Positions 1 to 6,258 of a stretch of 9,972 nucleotides of DNA are shown here, piece by piece. The notes beneath the pieces were generated by a model. It was given only the letters and a program-made list of their open reading frames with translations, searched no databases and was not told the origin of the DNA. Every line of letters begins with the position of its first letter. The stretch's first letter is position 1. The stretch spans positions 1 through 9,972 of the forward strand of contig JAKEGN010000363.1 in assembly GCA_022615525.1 (NCBI GenBank). Direction: 5' to 3'. The stretch comes from Woeseiaceae bacterium (lineage in GTDB: Bacteria; Pseudomonadota; Gammaproteobacteria; Steroidobacterales; Woeseiaceae). The position numbers were made by a program, and so were the translations under genes.

Positions 1-20
1 AATAAACCTGACACCTTTTT
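1..20. repeat. Partial copy of the palindrome-family repeat at the window edge
   Basis: The first 20 bases match one arm of the palindrome at 6039-6089 at 16 of 20 positions (compare 6071-6090). Both share AATAAA, a C.G.CACC core and a terminal T run. Only one arm lies in the window, so a second arm to the left is expected but not seen. The rest of 21-66 holds a CCGGGCCCGG self-complementary decamer (47-56) and no gene. I infer a dispersed repeat family with at least two members here; a chance match is possible at this length. Confidence 0.45.
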
Positions 21-66
21 AATGGCACTTTTCCCCTTTCGCCGCACCGGGCCCGGCAAGTAGCGG

Positions 67-1059
67 TCAGGCGAACCGCATCGCCGTACCGATGCCACGG
101 GCCTTGGCACGTTCATAGATCATGCCGGCTGCCGCGACATCCTGGATCGCAGTTCCGGTCGAATCGAAGATGACGATGTCGTCGGTTCGCATTCCGGGCT
201 GCCCGGATCGCGCCACTACCTGCGACAGTTCGGCATAAACGTCGCTGCGCTGCATGACACCGGCATCCAGCGCATGGTGCAGCTCACCCATCTCGGCGCA
301 TTGGTCGATCAGGTCCACAACAAGTTTCGACTGCCGCAGCAATTCGGCATGCAGCTCCTGCTTGTCGGCGTTGTCGGCACCGACCGCGGCAATGAACGTT
401 CCGGGCGACACGTGTTCCCGTCCGAGGAACGGCTTGCGCGACGACGTACAGGTCACGATTGCCTGACTCGCGCGCGTGGCGTCCGCAAGCTCATCGACTG
501 CGATGACGTCGAGGCCCGTTTCATCCCGCATGCGTGCAGCGAAGGCCTCGCAACGCTGCCGGTCGAGATCGAAGGCGTACACGGTCACAACAGGCAGTAC
601 TGCTTGCAACGCAAGCATTTGCACCCGGCCCTGGATGCCACAACCGATGACTGTAGCAACTGCCGTGTCGGGCGGTGCAAGATGTTTTGCCGCCACGGCT
701 GTCGCCGCCCCGGTACGCATCGCCGTCACCTCGCCGGTGTCGATCACCGCGAGCAGCGAACCGTTGCGGCCATCGCACAGGATAATCGCGCCCTGGATGG
801 TTGGTAGCCCGTTTTTCTGCCGGTTGTCCGGGAAGTTGCCGTTCACCTTGACCGCGACGTAGTGTGGCTCGCCGAGGAATGCAGCCGACTTGATATGAAA
901 CGTACCGTCGGGCGCTGCCATGTGTACCACTCCAGGCACCGTCACCCGACCCTCGCCTAGCCGCCGGAAGGCGTCCTCGACGGCATCGATGTAATCCGGA
1001 AGGCGCATGGTGCGCGCCACCTCGGCCTGCCCCAGCAGCAATGTTTCGTTACCTGCCAC
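67..1059 (-). CDS. Ornithine cyclodeaminase / mu-crystallin family protein
   Basis: This is a 330-residue cytosolic NAD(P)-dependent enzyme of the OCD/mu-crystallin family. Members include ornithine cyclodeaminase, alanine dehydrogenase, ketimine reductases and opine-type synthases. Visible features are HIKSAA (55-60), VAVKVNG (68-74), DTGEVTAMRTGAA (107-119) with the conserved Arg, the Rossmann loop GCGIQG (139-144), and FDSTG (298-302), whose Asp corresponds to the family's catalytic Asp. Length is normal and no motif is missing. The start is GTG at 1059-1057, supported by GGAGGA at 1070-1065, five bases upstream. The gene is divergent from chrB and shares an 88-bp control region containing an inverted repeat. 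The substrate cannot be read from sequence: the family is functionally mixed, and no ornithine or proline pathway gene is adjacent. The family call is firm; the substrate is unknown. Confidence 0.93.
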   Translation of the reverse strand: MAGNETLLLGQAEVARTMRLPDYIDAVEDAFRRLGEGRVTVPGVVHMAAPDGTFHIKSAAFLGEPHYVAVKVNGNFPDNRQKNGLPTIQGAIILCDGRNGSLLAVIDTGEVTAMRTGAATAVAAKHLAPPDTAVATVIGCGIQGRVQMLALQAVLPVVTVYAFDLDRQRCEAFAARMRDETGLDVIAVDELADATRASQAIVTCTSSRKPFLGREHVSPGTFIAAVGADNADKQELHAELLRQSKLVVDLIDQCAEMGELHHALDAGVMQRSDVYAELSQVVARSGQPGMRTDDIVIFDSTGTAIQDVAAAGMIYERAKARGIGTAMRFA

Positions 1060-1105
1060 AGCTGTCCTCCCCCGTTCAGATCCCTTGCCGGGACTATATT
1101 ACATC

Positions 1106-1124
1106 TGTTACATTACCTGTAACA
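1106..1124. promoter_or_regulatory. Inverted-repeat operator candidate between ocd-like gene and chrB
   Basis: TGTTACA (1106-1112) and TGTAACA (1118-1124) are perfect reverse complements around the 5-bp spacer TTACC. A second TTACAT at 1099-1104 repeats 9 bp before the TTACAT at 1108-1113, so extra half-sites may be present. The site lies just upstream of TATCAT (1133-1138), a possible -10 for chrB, and next to TATAGT on the minus strand (1098-1093), a possible -10 for the ocd-like gene. It could therefore control both genes. ChrB is reported as a chromate-responsive regulator in other bacteria, so it is the first candidate ligand; this is inference. Confidence 0.6.
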
Positions 1125-1132
1125 ACTGTTCT

Positions 1133-1138
1133 TATCAT
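1133..1138 (+). promoter_or_regulatory. Candidate chrB -10 box
   Basis: TATCAT differs from the sigma-70 -10 consensus at one position. It ends nine bases before the chrB ATG at 1148, which would put transcription start almost at the start codon. The -35 match is poor: TTACAT at 1108 is spaced 19 bp away. A repressor- or activator-dependent promoter is plausible. Confidence 0.35.
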
Positions 1139-1147
1139 TTATTTCCA

Positions 1148-2182
1148 ATGCCTCCAGCGCCAGGACGCGAACTCCGTACAGTGCCGGCGAAGCCGAAAAG
1201 CAACGCGGCAGCCGCCGATTGGCTGCTGCTCGTCTATCAATTCCCGGCCGGCCCGGACTCGCGCCGCGTCAAGGTCTGGCGGCGCCTGCAAAGCGTCGGC
1301 GCAATCGCAATCAAGAATTCGGTTTACGTCCTGCCGCTGAACGAACAGTCGCAAGAGGACTTTGCGTGGCTGCTGAAGGAACTGCAGGGCAGCGGGGCCG
1401 ACGGCGCGATCCTCGAATCGCGCTTCGTCAACGGCATGAGCGATGAGCAGATCCGGCAGCTGTTCAACGACGCGCGCAATGCCGACTACCTGCTGCTGCA
1501 GCACGAGGTCGAGAGCGCGATTGTCGGCCTGCGTGATGACAAAGTGAATGACGAGGCCGTGCGGGAAAATGCAAACCGTAGCCTCGCGCGCGCGCGCAAA
1601 CGCATCGACGAGATCGACAGCATCGATTTCTTCGATGCCGATGGCCGTGTGCCGGTTGAAGCGGCCATACGCGAGCTGGCAGAGCTCACGAGCGGCAAGT
1701 TGGGTCACGTTGAAAAGGAGGGTAGAAACATGGCTGCTGTTGCAATGCAGGACCTTGGTGGTCGCGTATGGGTCACGCGTCGCGGCGTTCGCGTCGACCG
1801 GATCGCCAGCGCCTGGCTCATCCGGCGCTGGATCGATGCCGGCGCCCGGTTCAAATTCACGGCGGACAAGCAATACAAACCAACCAGGGGCGAGATTCGT
1901 TTCGACATGGTGGATGCGGAGTTCACGCACGAGGGTAACCTGTGCACGTTCGAGGTTCTCGCGCGTCTGACGGGGCAGAACGATGCAGCGCTCACGAGCG
2001 TGGGCGAGATCGTGCACGACATCGATTTGAAGGATGCCAAATTCGGCCGCCCGGAAACCGAGGGAATTGCGCACGTTCTTGCCGGCATAGTCGCGGGAAC
2101 GGATGACGACGACCAGCGCATCGAGCGTGGCAGCGCATTGTTCGAGGACCTGTATCGCTACTTCCGCACAGCCCAGGCCTGA
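1148..2182 (+). CDS. chrB: Chromate resistance protein ChrB (chromate-sensing regulator)
   Basis: This 344-residue cytosolic protein has the two-domain ChrB architecture. The N-terminal domain (about 24-185) opens with the family signature WLLLVYQFP.GPDSRRVKVWRRLQ, followed by GAIAIKNSVYVLP (51-63) and a charged helical stretch rich in Arg and Glu (about 117-185). The C-terminal ChrB domain (about 205-340) carries TRRGVRVDRIASAWLIRRWI, FTHEGNLCTFEV (259-270) and HDIDLKDAKFGRPE (290-303). ChrB proteins regulate chromate-inducible chr genes and add to resistance. It sits 31 bp before chrA in the same direction, as in known chr operons. The start is the first in-frame ATG after the operator. No Shine-Dalgarno sequence precedes it, so a near-leaderless message is possible; GTG at 1181 is a weaker alternative. 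The upstream extension of the frame across the operator is not coding. A strong internal start lies at 1730. Confidence 0.92.
   Translation: MPPAPGRELRTVPAKPKSNAAAADWLLLVYQFPAGPDSRRVKVWRRLQSVGAIAIKNSVYVLPLNEQSQEDFAWLLKELQGSGADGAILESRFVNGMSDEQIRQLFNDARNADYLLLQHEVESAIVGLRDDKVNDEAVRENANRSLARARKRIDEIDSIDFFDADGRVPVEAAIRELAELTSGKLGHVEKEGRNMAAVAMQDLGGRVWVTRRGVRVDRIASAWLIRRWIDAGARFKFTADKQYKPTRGEIRFDMVDAEFTHEGNLCTFEVLARLTGQNDAALTSVGEIVHDIDLKDAKFGRPETEGIAHVLAGIVAGTDDDDQRIERGSALFEDLYRYFRTAQA
1716..1732 (+). promoter_or_regulatory. Internal ribosome-binding site and ATG inside chrB
   Basis: AGGAGG at 1716-1721, within AAGGAGGG, sits eight bases before an in-frame ATG at 1730. It is the best ribosome site seen in the chr locus, better than that of chrB itself. 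Translation from it would yield a 150-residue protein (1730-2182) consisting of the ChrB C-terminal domain alone. The joint between the two ChrB domains falls exactly here. Stand-alone ChrB C-terminal-domain proteins are known as a family. The site is seen; its use is inferred. Confidence 0.6.
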
Positions 2183-2213
2183 GATTGCGCGATCCTGGCG
2201 CTGACAGGGTGGT

Positions 2214-3548
2214 GTGCATTTGAACGAGCAAGCACGGCTGAATGCCGAGTCCACGCCAAATGTCAACCTGCGCGAGGCAACGCTGGTGTGGGCAAAGATC
2301 GGCCTGCTCGGCTTTGGCGGACCGGCCGGCCAGATCGCGCTCATGCATCGCATACTCGTAGAGGAGAAATGCTGGATCAGCGAAACGCGTTTTCTGCACG
2401 CGTTGAATTTCTGCATGCTGCTGCCGGGACCGGAGGCACAGCAGCTCGCAACCTACGTCGGCTGGATGTTGCACAAGATCCGCGGAGGCCTGATCGCAGG
2501 TACGCTTTTTATCCTGCCGGGTTTCATCGTAATCCTCTGCCTGAGCTATCTCTACGTGACCTCCGGAAACCTGCCCGTTATCCAGGGACTGTTCGCCGGC
2601 CTGAAAGCCGCGGTCATAGTCATCGTGCTGCAGGCGATCATCCGGATCGGCCGGCGATCGCTGCATACTGCGGGTGCGATGGCACTTGCGGTTAGCGCCT
2701 TCCTCGCCATGTTCCTGTGGCAGGTACCGTTTCCCTGGGTGATATTGCTCGCCGCAACCGCGGGTGGGCTGGCGTCACGGGTGTCGGTCGGGGCCGCGGT
2801 CGGCAAGCGCGAAGAGCCGGAAGTCATGCGGTCGGCGGACGCAGCGTACGTCTTTCGTTGCGTGGCGATATTCGGCGCGCTCTGGCTGGCGCCGACGGTG
2901 CTATTGCTGGTGACACTCGGGCCGGATAACGTATTTACTGCCATCGGTGGTTTCTTCAGCAAGATGGCGGTCGTCACTTTCGGTGGCGCCTACGCCGTGC
3001 TCGCATATGTCAGCCAGGAAGCGGTGCTCACCTACAACTGGCTGTCGCCCGGCGAAATGATTGACGGTCTCGCATTGGCCGAAACCACACCGGGCCCGCT
3101 GATCCTGGTCACCGAGTTCGTAGGCTTTGTCGCAGCCTGGCGAAGTCCCGGCACCTTGTCGCCCGGACTGGCGGCCGTCCTCGGCGGCGCCCTGACGACC
3201 TGGGTTACCTTCGTGCCATCCTTTTTGTGGATATTCGCCGGTGCGCCGTACATCGAAAGGCTCCGCCACAACCGCGCACTCGCGTCTGCCCTTGCAGGCG
3301 TTACGGCAGCCGTCGTCGGCGTTATCCTCCATCTTGCCCTGTGGTTCTCGACGCACGCGTTGTTTTCGGCCACTGCCCGTTTCCGGTTTGCAGGTGGCGT
3401 GCTCGAGTTGCCCGTCGCCACATCCTTCCAGACCTCATCCGTGCTAATGACCCTGATCGCCGCAGTCCTGACGTTCCGCCTCGGCGCGTCGTTGCTCACA
3501 ACACTGACCGTCACCGGGGCGCTCGGGGTGGCGACCTATGTCCTTTAG
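2214..3548 (+). CDS. chrA: Chromate transporter ChrA
   Basis: This 444-residue inner-membrane protein of the long-chain (two-domain) CHR family exports chromate driven by the membrane potential. Both homologous halves show the family motifs. The N-half has GFGGPAGQI (33-41) and LLPGPEAQQLATYVGW (69-84). The C-half has FGGAYAVLAYV (256-266) and TTPGPLILVTEFVGF (291-305). About ten hydrophobic segments are visible between 92 and 444, with a charged loop at 197-210 joining the halves. Length is typical. It follows chrB by 31 bp and should share its transcript. The start is uncertain by two codons: GTG at 2214 has AGGGTGG almost touching it, while TTG at 2220 has the same site at a better seven-base distance. 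No clear terminator follows before the Pho box. Confidence 0.95.
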   Translation: MHLNEQARLNAESTPNVNLREATLVWAKIGLLGFGGPAGQIALMHRILVEEKCWISETRFLHALNFCMLLPGPEAQQLATYVGWMLHKIRGGLIAGTLFILPGFIVILCLSYLYVTSGNLPVIQGLFAGLKAAVIVIVLQAIIRIGRRSLHTAGAMALAVSAFLAMFLWQVPFPWVILLAATAGGLASRVSVGAAVGKREEPEVMRSADAAYVFRCVAIFGALWLAPTVLLLVTLGPDNVFTAIGGFFSKMAVVTFGGAYAVLAYVSQEAVLTYNWLSPGEMIDGLALAETTPGPLILVTEFVGFVAAWRSPGTLSPGLAAVLGGALTTWVTFVPSFLWIFAGAPYIERLRHNRALASALAGVTAAVVGVILHLALWFSTHALFSATARFRFAGGVLELPVATSFQTSSVLMTLIAAVLTFRLGASLLTTLTVTGALGVATYVL

Positions 3549-3550
3549 CG

Positions 3551-3579
3551 TTGTCGCCCTTTTGTCAAATTGCTGTCAC
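3551..3579 (+). promoter_or_regulatory. Pho box (PhoB operator) upstream of plcP
   Basis: TTGTCG (3551), TTGTCA (3562) and CTGTCA (3573) start exactly 11 bp apart. This is the spacing and half-site of the PhoB consensus CTGTCATAAATCTGTCAT; the pair at 3562-3579 is the closest match. A fourth CTGTCG at 3592 is out of register (19 bp). TAAATA at 3598-3603 could serve as the -10. PhoB-regulated promoters usually place the box where the -35 would be, and no good -35 is visible. The plcP start codon is 82 bp downstream. This implies induction under phosphate limitation. Confidence 0.75.
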
Positions 3580-3660
3580 AAATACTTAAGACTGTCGTAA
3601 ATATTTTCCGGTAGGTTTTTCAAACGGCTGGACTCTTTTTCGGCGAATGAGGAACAGGTT

Positions 3661-4443
3661 GTGCTGTCAAACTACCGGACTTTATGGATATCGGATGTGC
3701 ATCTTGGCACCAACGCCTGCCGGGCCGAGGATCTGATCCGGTTCCTGACCGAAGTGTCTGCCGACAGAATCTACCTGACCGGCGACATCGTAGATCTCGA
3801 AAAGATGAAGACCAAAGCCATTTTTCCTGACGCCCACCGCAATGTCCTGGCTCGTTTCTTCCAGCTCGCCCAGTCCGGAACGGAAGTGATCTATGTGCCA
3901 GGCAATCACGATTCCCAGATGCGTGAGCTCGCCGGCAAGGAAATCTACGGTGTGCCGGTAATGCTGGAAGCCACCCATAAGATGGCAGACGGCCGTCGGT
4001 TGCTCGTTACGCACGGCGACCTGCTCGACCCGCTCATTCGGCAAGGTACAGGCCTCGAGCAGTTCGGCGCGGCGGCTTACCGGATGCTGGTCCATCTGGA
4101 TGTCATGATCAATCAGCTGCGTAGCCGGCTCGGCCAGGACTATGTACCTGTCAGCTCCCGCATCAAGCGACGACTGAATTCTGCCAACGAGTACATACGT
4201 CGATTCGAGGAAACGGCTGCTGAGCATGCTGGGGCACGCGGCTACGACGGTATTGTTTGCGGACACATCCATCGGCCCTGCATCCGCAACATTGGCGAGA
4301 CGCAGTATGCGAACGACGGGGACTGGGTCGAACACCGTTCTGCGCTGATCGAATCGCAAACTGGTGCGCTGCAAATTCTGCAATGGAAACCGGCTGGGTG
4401 CGCTATCGAGACTGTGCCCCAGGCATCGCCGCTCGCTGCCTGA
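3661..4443 (+). CDS. plcP: PlcP-type phospholipase C-like metallophosphoesterase
   Basis: This 260-residue calcineurin-like metallophosphoesterase has the full dinuclear metal set: SDVHLG (11-16), GDIVD (41-45), PGNHD (80-84), THGD (117-120) and CGHIHRP (200-206), followed by YANDGDWVEH (216-225). Automatic annotation would probably call it UDP-2,3-diacylglucosamine diphosphatase (LpxH-like). The form HLGTNACRAEDLIRFL and the C-terminal GDWVE block instead resemble PlcP, which in Sinorhizobium meliloti cleaves phosphatidylcholine or other phospholipids to diacylglycerol during phosphate starvation so that phosphorus-free lipids can replace them. The Pho box upstream supports that role. The start is GTG at 3661 with GAGGA at 3649-3653, seven bases away. 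It probably acts at the inner face of the membrane; no signal peptide or membrane segment is seen. No glycosyltransferase or ornithine-lipid partner is adjacent. Confidence 0.82.
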   Translation: MLSNYRTLWISDVHLGTNACRAEDLIRFLTEVSADRIYLTGDIVDLEKMKTKAIFPDAHRNVLARFFQLAQSGTEVIYVPGNHDSQMRELAGKEIYGVPVMLEATHKMADGRRLLVTHGDLLDPLIRQGTGLEQFGAAAYRMLVHLDVMINQLRSRLGQDYVPVSSRIKRRLNSANEYIRRFEETAAEHAGARGYDGIVCGHIHRPCIRNIGETQYANDGDWVEHRSALIESQTGALQILQWKPAGCAIETVPQASPLAA

Positions 4444-4456
4444 CCGATCATCAGCT

Positions 4457-4469
4457 AGCCGTTACGGCT
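4457..4469. other. Short hairpin between convergent genes
   Basis: AGCCG and CGGCT flank a TTA loop in the 71-bp gap between the convergent plcP and the small lipoprotein gene. No T tract follows on either strand, so it is at best a weak terminator. Nothing else is seen in 4444-4514. Confidence 0.25.
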
Positions 4470-4514
4470 CAACATACTCAGTAAATCCCGCGAATGTTGC
4501 GATCCGCGAGTTTC

Positions 4515-4694
4515 TCAGAGGACGACCAGCATTCCGCACTCGCAACCGCGCAAGCTGTCTTTGCTGCAGATCATGGGACTGCCGTCGCGGCAGTACGACC
4601 CGGAGTAGTCATGACTTTGGCGGTTTGCGGACAGGCTTGCGCATCCTGACAGTGCGGCTATCGACAGCAACAACAATGTCCGTAGCGTGGTCAT
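4515..4694 (-). CDS. Small cysteine-rich outer-membrane lipoprotein
   Basis: This is a 59-residue frame from ATG at 4694 to TGA at 4515, with an in-frame TAG just upstream at 4706-4704, so the start is forced. The N-terminus is a textbook lipoprotein signal: MTTLRTLLLLSIAALSGC, with lipobox LSGC and the lipidated Cys at 18. Ala at +2 predicts outer-membrane sorting. The mature part is about 42 residues with four more cysteines (35, 43, 51, 53) spaced CX7CX7CXC, rich in Gly and Ser, possibly two disulfides. No Shine-Dalgarno sequence is evident. It lies 83 bp downstream of ndh on the same strand and may be cotranscribed. I do not recognise the family beyond a resemblance to short Cys-rich lipoproteins of gammaproteobacteria; function unknown. 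A competing minus-strand frame over the same bases has no usable start upstream. Confidence 0.72.
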   Translation of the reverse strand: MTTLRTLLLLSIAALSGCASLSANRQSHDYSGSYCRDGSPMICSKDSLRGCECGMLVVL

Positions 4695-4777
4695 GCACCA
4701 AGGCTACGCCCGCGCCTTCAGGAAGATTGAGACCTGTATCCCGGATCAGGGGGCGAAGTGTGTGATCGCCTGCACGA

Positions 4778-6034
4778 TTACTTGCGTTCGCCTGTAATCA
4801 GTCTCGCGCCGCGCCCGTAGGTCACATACTGCCAGAACCAGTTGATTGCGACGGTCATCGGGCTGCGCACTCCGATGAGGAAATAGATATGCGCGATACC
4901 CCAGACCCACCAGGCGAGAAACCCGGACAGGCGCAGGAACGGAAACTCGATGACCGCCGATTTCCTGCCGATGGTTGCAAGATTGCCCGCATGCCGGTAT
5001 CGGAAAGGCGCTGGCGCCGCCTTGTTTTCCAACCGGGCCATGATCACGCTCGCCACATAGCGGCCCTGCTGCTTCGCGGCCGGAGCGATACCGGGCACGG
5101 GGACTCCATCCTTGTCCTTCACCGCGGCCGCGTCGCCGACGATGAAAACATTCGGCAGCTTGTTCACCGACAGATCCACGTTCACCCGCACCCTGCCCGC
5201 ACGGTCCGTTTCGGCGCCGACCCAGGTGCCCGCAGGGGACGCAGCGACGCCGGCGGCCCATAGCACGGTGGCCGCGGGAATATGCTGGTCCCCCACCACT
5301 ACGCCGTCAGCATCGCAATGAGTAACGGCGCGACCGAGCAGTACCTCGACGCCGAGCTTGTGCAGCGCGCGCCGTGCATAACCGGATAGCTTTTCGGAGA
5401 ATGCGGGCAGGACCCTGGGCCCCGCTTCCACCAGGATGATCCTTGCGCTGCGCGAATCGATGCGCCGGAAGTCCGCGGCCAGCGTGCGTCTTGCGAGTTC
5501 CGCGATCGTGCCCGCGAGTTCGACGCCCGTGGGGCCCGCACCGACGATCACGAAATTGAGCAGCGATGCTTTGAGTTCCTCGTCGTCTGTCATTTCCGCC
5601 CGCTCGAATGCCATCAGTACGCGGCGTCGAATGGAGGTCGCGTCGTCGATGCTCTTCAGCCCCGGCGCATGCGGTTCCCAGTCGTCATGACCGAAGTACG
5701 CGTGCCGCGCGCCGGTCGCGAGCACGAGGTAATCGTACGGAATCCTGCGTTCGTGCGTCACCACTTCCCGTGATGTTGTATCGACGCCGCTGACGCGATC
5801 GAGCAGCACCGTCACGTTTTTTTGCCTGCTCAGGATGCCGCGTATGGGCCAGGCGATATCCGATGGAGCGAGTCCCGCGGTTGCAACCTGGTAGAGCAGC
5901 GGCTGGAACAGGTGGTAGTTGTGCTGGTCGACGAGAGTAATCCGGGCATCGGCGTGTCGCAGACCGCGGGCAGCGAAGAGCCCGCCAAATCCGGCTCCGA
6001 CGATAACGATGCGGGTTCGCTCTTTACCGGTCAT
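4778..6034 (-). CDS. ndh: Type II NADH:quinone oxidoreductase
   Basis: This 418-residue flavoprotein passes electrons from NADH to membrane quinone without proton pumping. The FAD-binding loop GAGFGG is at 13-18, the NAD(H) loop GAGPTG at 165-170, the second FAD motif FIVGDAAA at 297-304, and the quinone-site-like segment APAAKQQG at 317-324. The C-terminal 45 residues (GFLAWWVWGIAHIYFLIG and onward) are aromatic and hydrophobic, fitting the membrane-docking region of NDH-2. Length is normal. The first codon is ATG at 6034-6032. There is no Shine-Dalgarno sequence because the palindrome at 6039-6089 abuts the start, and no later in-frame start would keep the FAD motif. Expression must therefore use an unusual leader or readthrough. 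The small lipoprotein follows downstream. Confidence 0.95.
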   Translation of the reverse strand: MTGKERTRIVIVGAGFGGLFAARGLRHADARITLVDQHNYHLFQPLLYQVATAGLAPSDIAWPIRGILSRQKNVTVLLDRVSGVDTTSREVVTHERRIPYDYLVLATGARHAYFGHDDWEPHAPGLKSIDDATSIRRRVLMAFERAEMTDDEELKASLLNFVIVGAGPTGVELAGTIAELARRTLAADFRRIDSRSARIILVEAGPRVLPAFSEKLSGYARRALHKLGVEVLLGRAVTHCDADGVVVGDQHIPAATVLWAAGVAASPAGTWVGAETDRAGRVRVNVDLSVNKLPNVFIVGDAAAVKDKDGVPVPGIAPAAKQQGRYVASVIMARLENKAAPAPFRYRHAGNLATIGRKSAVIEFPFLRLSGFLAWWVWGIAHIYFLIGVRSPMTVAINWFWQYVTYGRGARLITGERK

Positions 6035-6038
6035 ATGA

Positions 6039-6089
6039 AAAAGGTGCCGGATTTATTTTTGCAATGCAAAAATAAATCCGGCACCTTTT
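6039..6089. repeat. Perfect 51-bp palindrome abutting ndh
   Basis: Twenty-five bases on each side of A6064 are exact reverse complements. The arm reads AAAAGGTGCCGGATTTATTT and continues to TTGCA at the centre. GC-rich and T-rich blocks alternate. A related half is found at the left edge of the window. From memory, sequences of this kind (GGTGCCGGATTTATT or GGTGTCAGGTTTATT) are dispersed in gammaproteobacterial genomes, often near REP-associated Y1 transposases; no transposase lies in this window. In RNA it would form a very long hairpin on either strand, ending a few bases from the ndh start codon. Confidence 0.85.
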
Positions 6090-6094
6090 CCGGC

Positions 6095-6119
6095 AAAAAA
6101 ACCCCGCGCGCGGCGGGGT
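6095..6119 (-). terminator. Intrinsic terminator reading toward ndh
   Basis: On the minus strand, ACCCCGC and GCGGGGT form a 7-bp stem around a 5-base loop (6101-6119), followed by seven T (6101-6095). This is a strong Rho-independent terminator for transcripts coming from the DUF4199 side. Its T run ends 60 bp before the ndh start, and nearly all of that 60 bp is palindrome. An ndh promoter must therefore overlap the palindrome, or the terminator lies in the ndh leader. Confidence 0.75.
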
Positions 6120-6129
6120 CATTGATTGG

Positions 6130-6164
6130 CCCTCGGTTCTTTTTTTATTGCGCTGCGCCGAGGG
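6130..6164. other. Inverted repeat with A/T-rich loop
   Basis: CCCTCGG (6130-6136) and CCGAGGG (6158-6164) are exact complements around a 21-base loop that holds a run of eight T on the plus strand. With the terminator next to it and the palindrome beyond, it forms a row of hairpins between DUF4199 and ndh. No promoter or ORF worth calling was found in 6165-6258, apart from TATAAG on the minus strand (6221-6216), which lacks a well-spaced -35. Confidence 0.4.
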
Positions 6165-6258
6165 GAAGCAGCGAGGTTTCCGGGCCACCTGAAAGAGCAG
6201 CGGCCGGATTCCGAGCTTATACATGCAAGTTCAGGTCCGGATCTTCAAGTGATTGAAA

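Noticed and set aside
1139..2416. A 425-codon open frame on the minus strand across chrB
   Set aside because: It is antisense to a clear chrB/chrA pair, has no family motifs, and is Arg/Ala-rich as expected for the opposite strand of GC-rich coding sequence.
3682..4383. A 233-codon minus-strand frame opposite plcP
   Set aside because: Shadow of a metallophosphoesterase with all catalytic motifs on the plus strand; no ribosome site or recognisable domain.
3661..4443. Calling the phosphoesterase LpxH of lipid A synthesis
   Set aside because: The Pho box and PlcP-like wording of the motifs fit phospholipid remodelling better; lipid A synthesis genes are not nearby. A tree would settle it.
4364..4765. 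A plus-strand 133-codon frame overlapping the end of plcP
   Set aside because: Cys/Arg/Ser-rich with no motif; it is the opposite strand of the small lipoprotein and the out-of-frame end of plcP.
4609..4797. A second minus-strand frame over the lipoprotein gene, ending at 4609
   Set aside because: It reads smoothly (LNLPEGAGVALVHDHA) but has no ATG and no ribosome site, whereas the overlapping frame has a forced ATG and a lipobox.
6039..6089. Treating the palindrome simply as the ndh or DUF4199 terminator
   Set aside because: A perfect 25-bp arm with a related copy elsewhere in the window is far longer than an intrinsic terminator needs; a separate ordinary terminator lies at 6095-6119.
6035..6256. 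A plus-strand peptide beginning MKKVPDLFL inside the palindrome
   Set aside because: It is translation of the repeat itself and runs through the terminator hairpin; no ribosome site.
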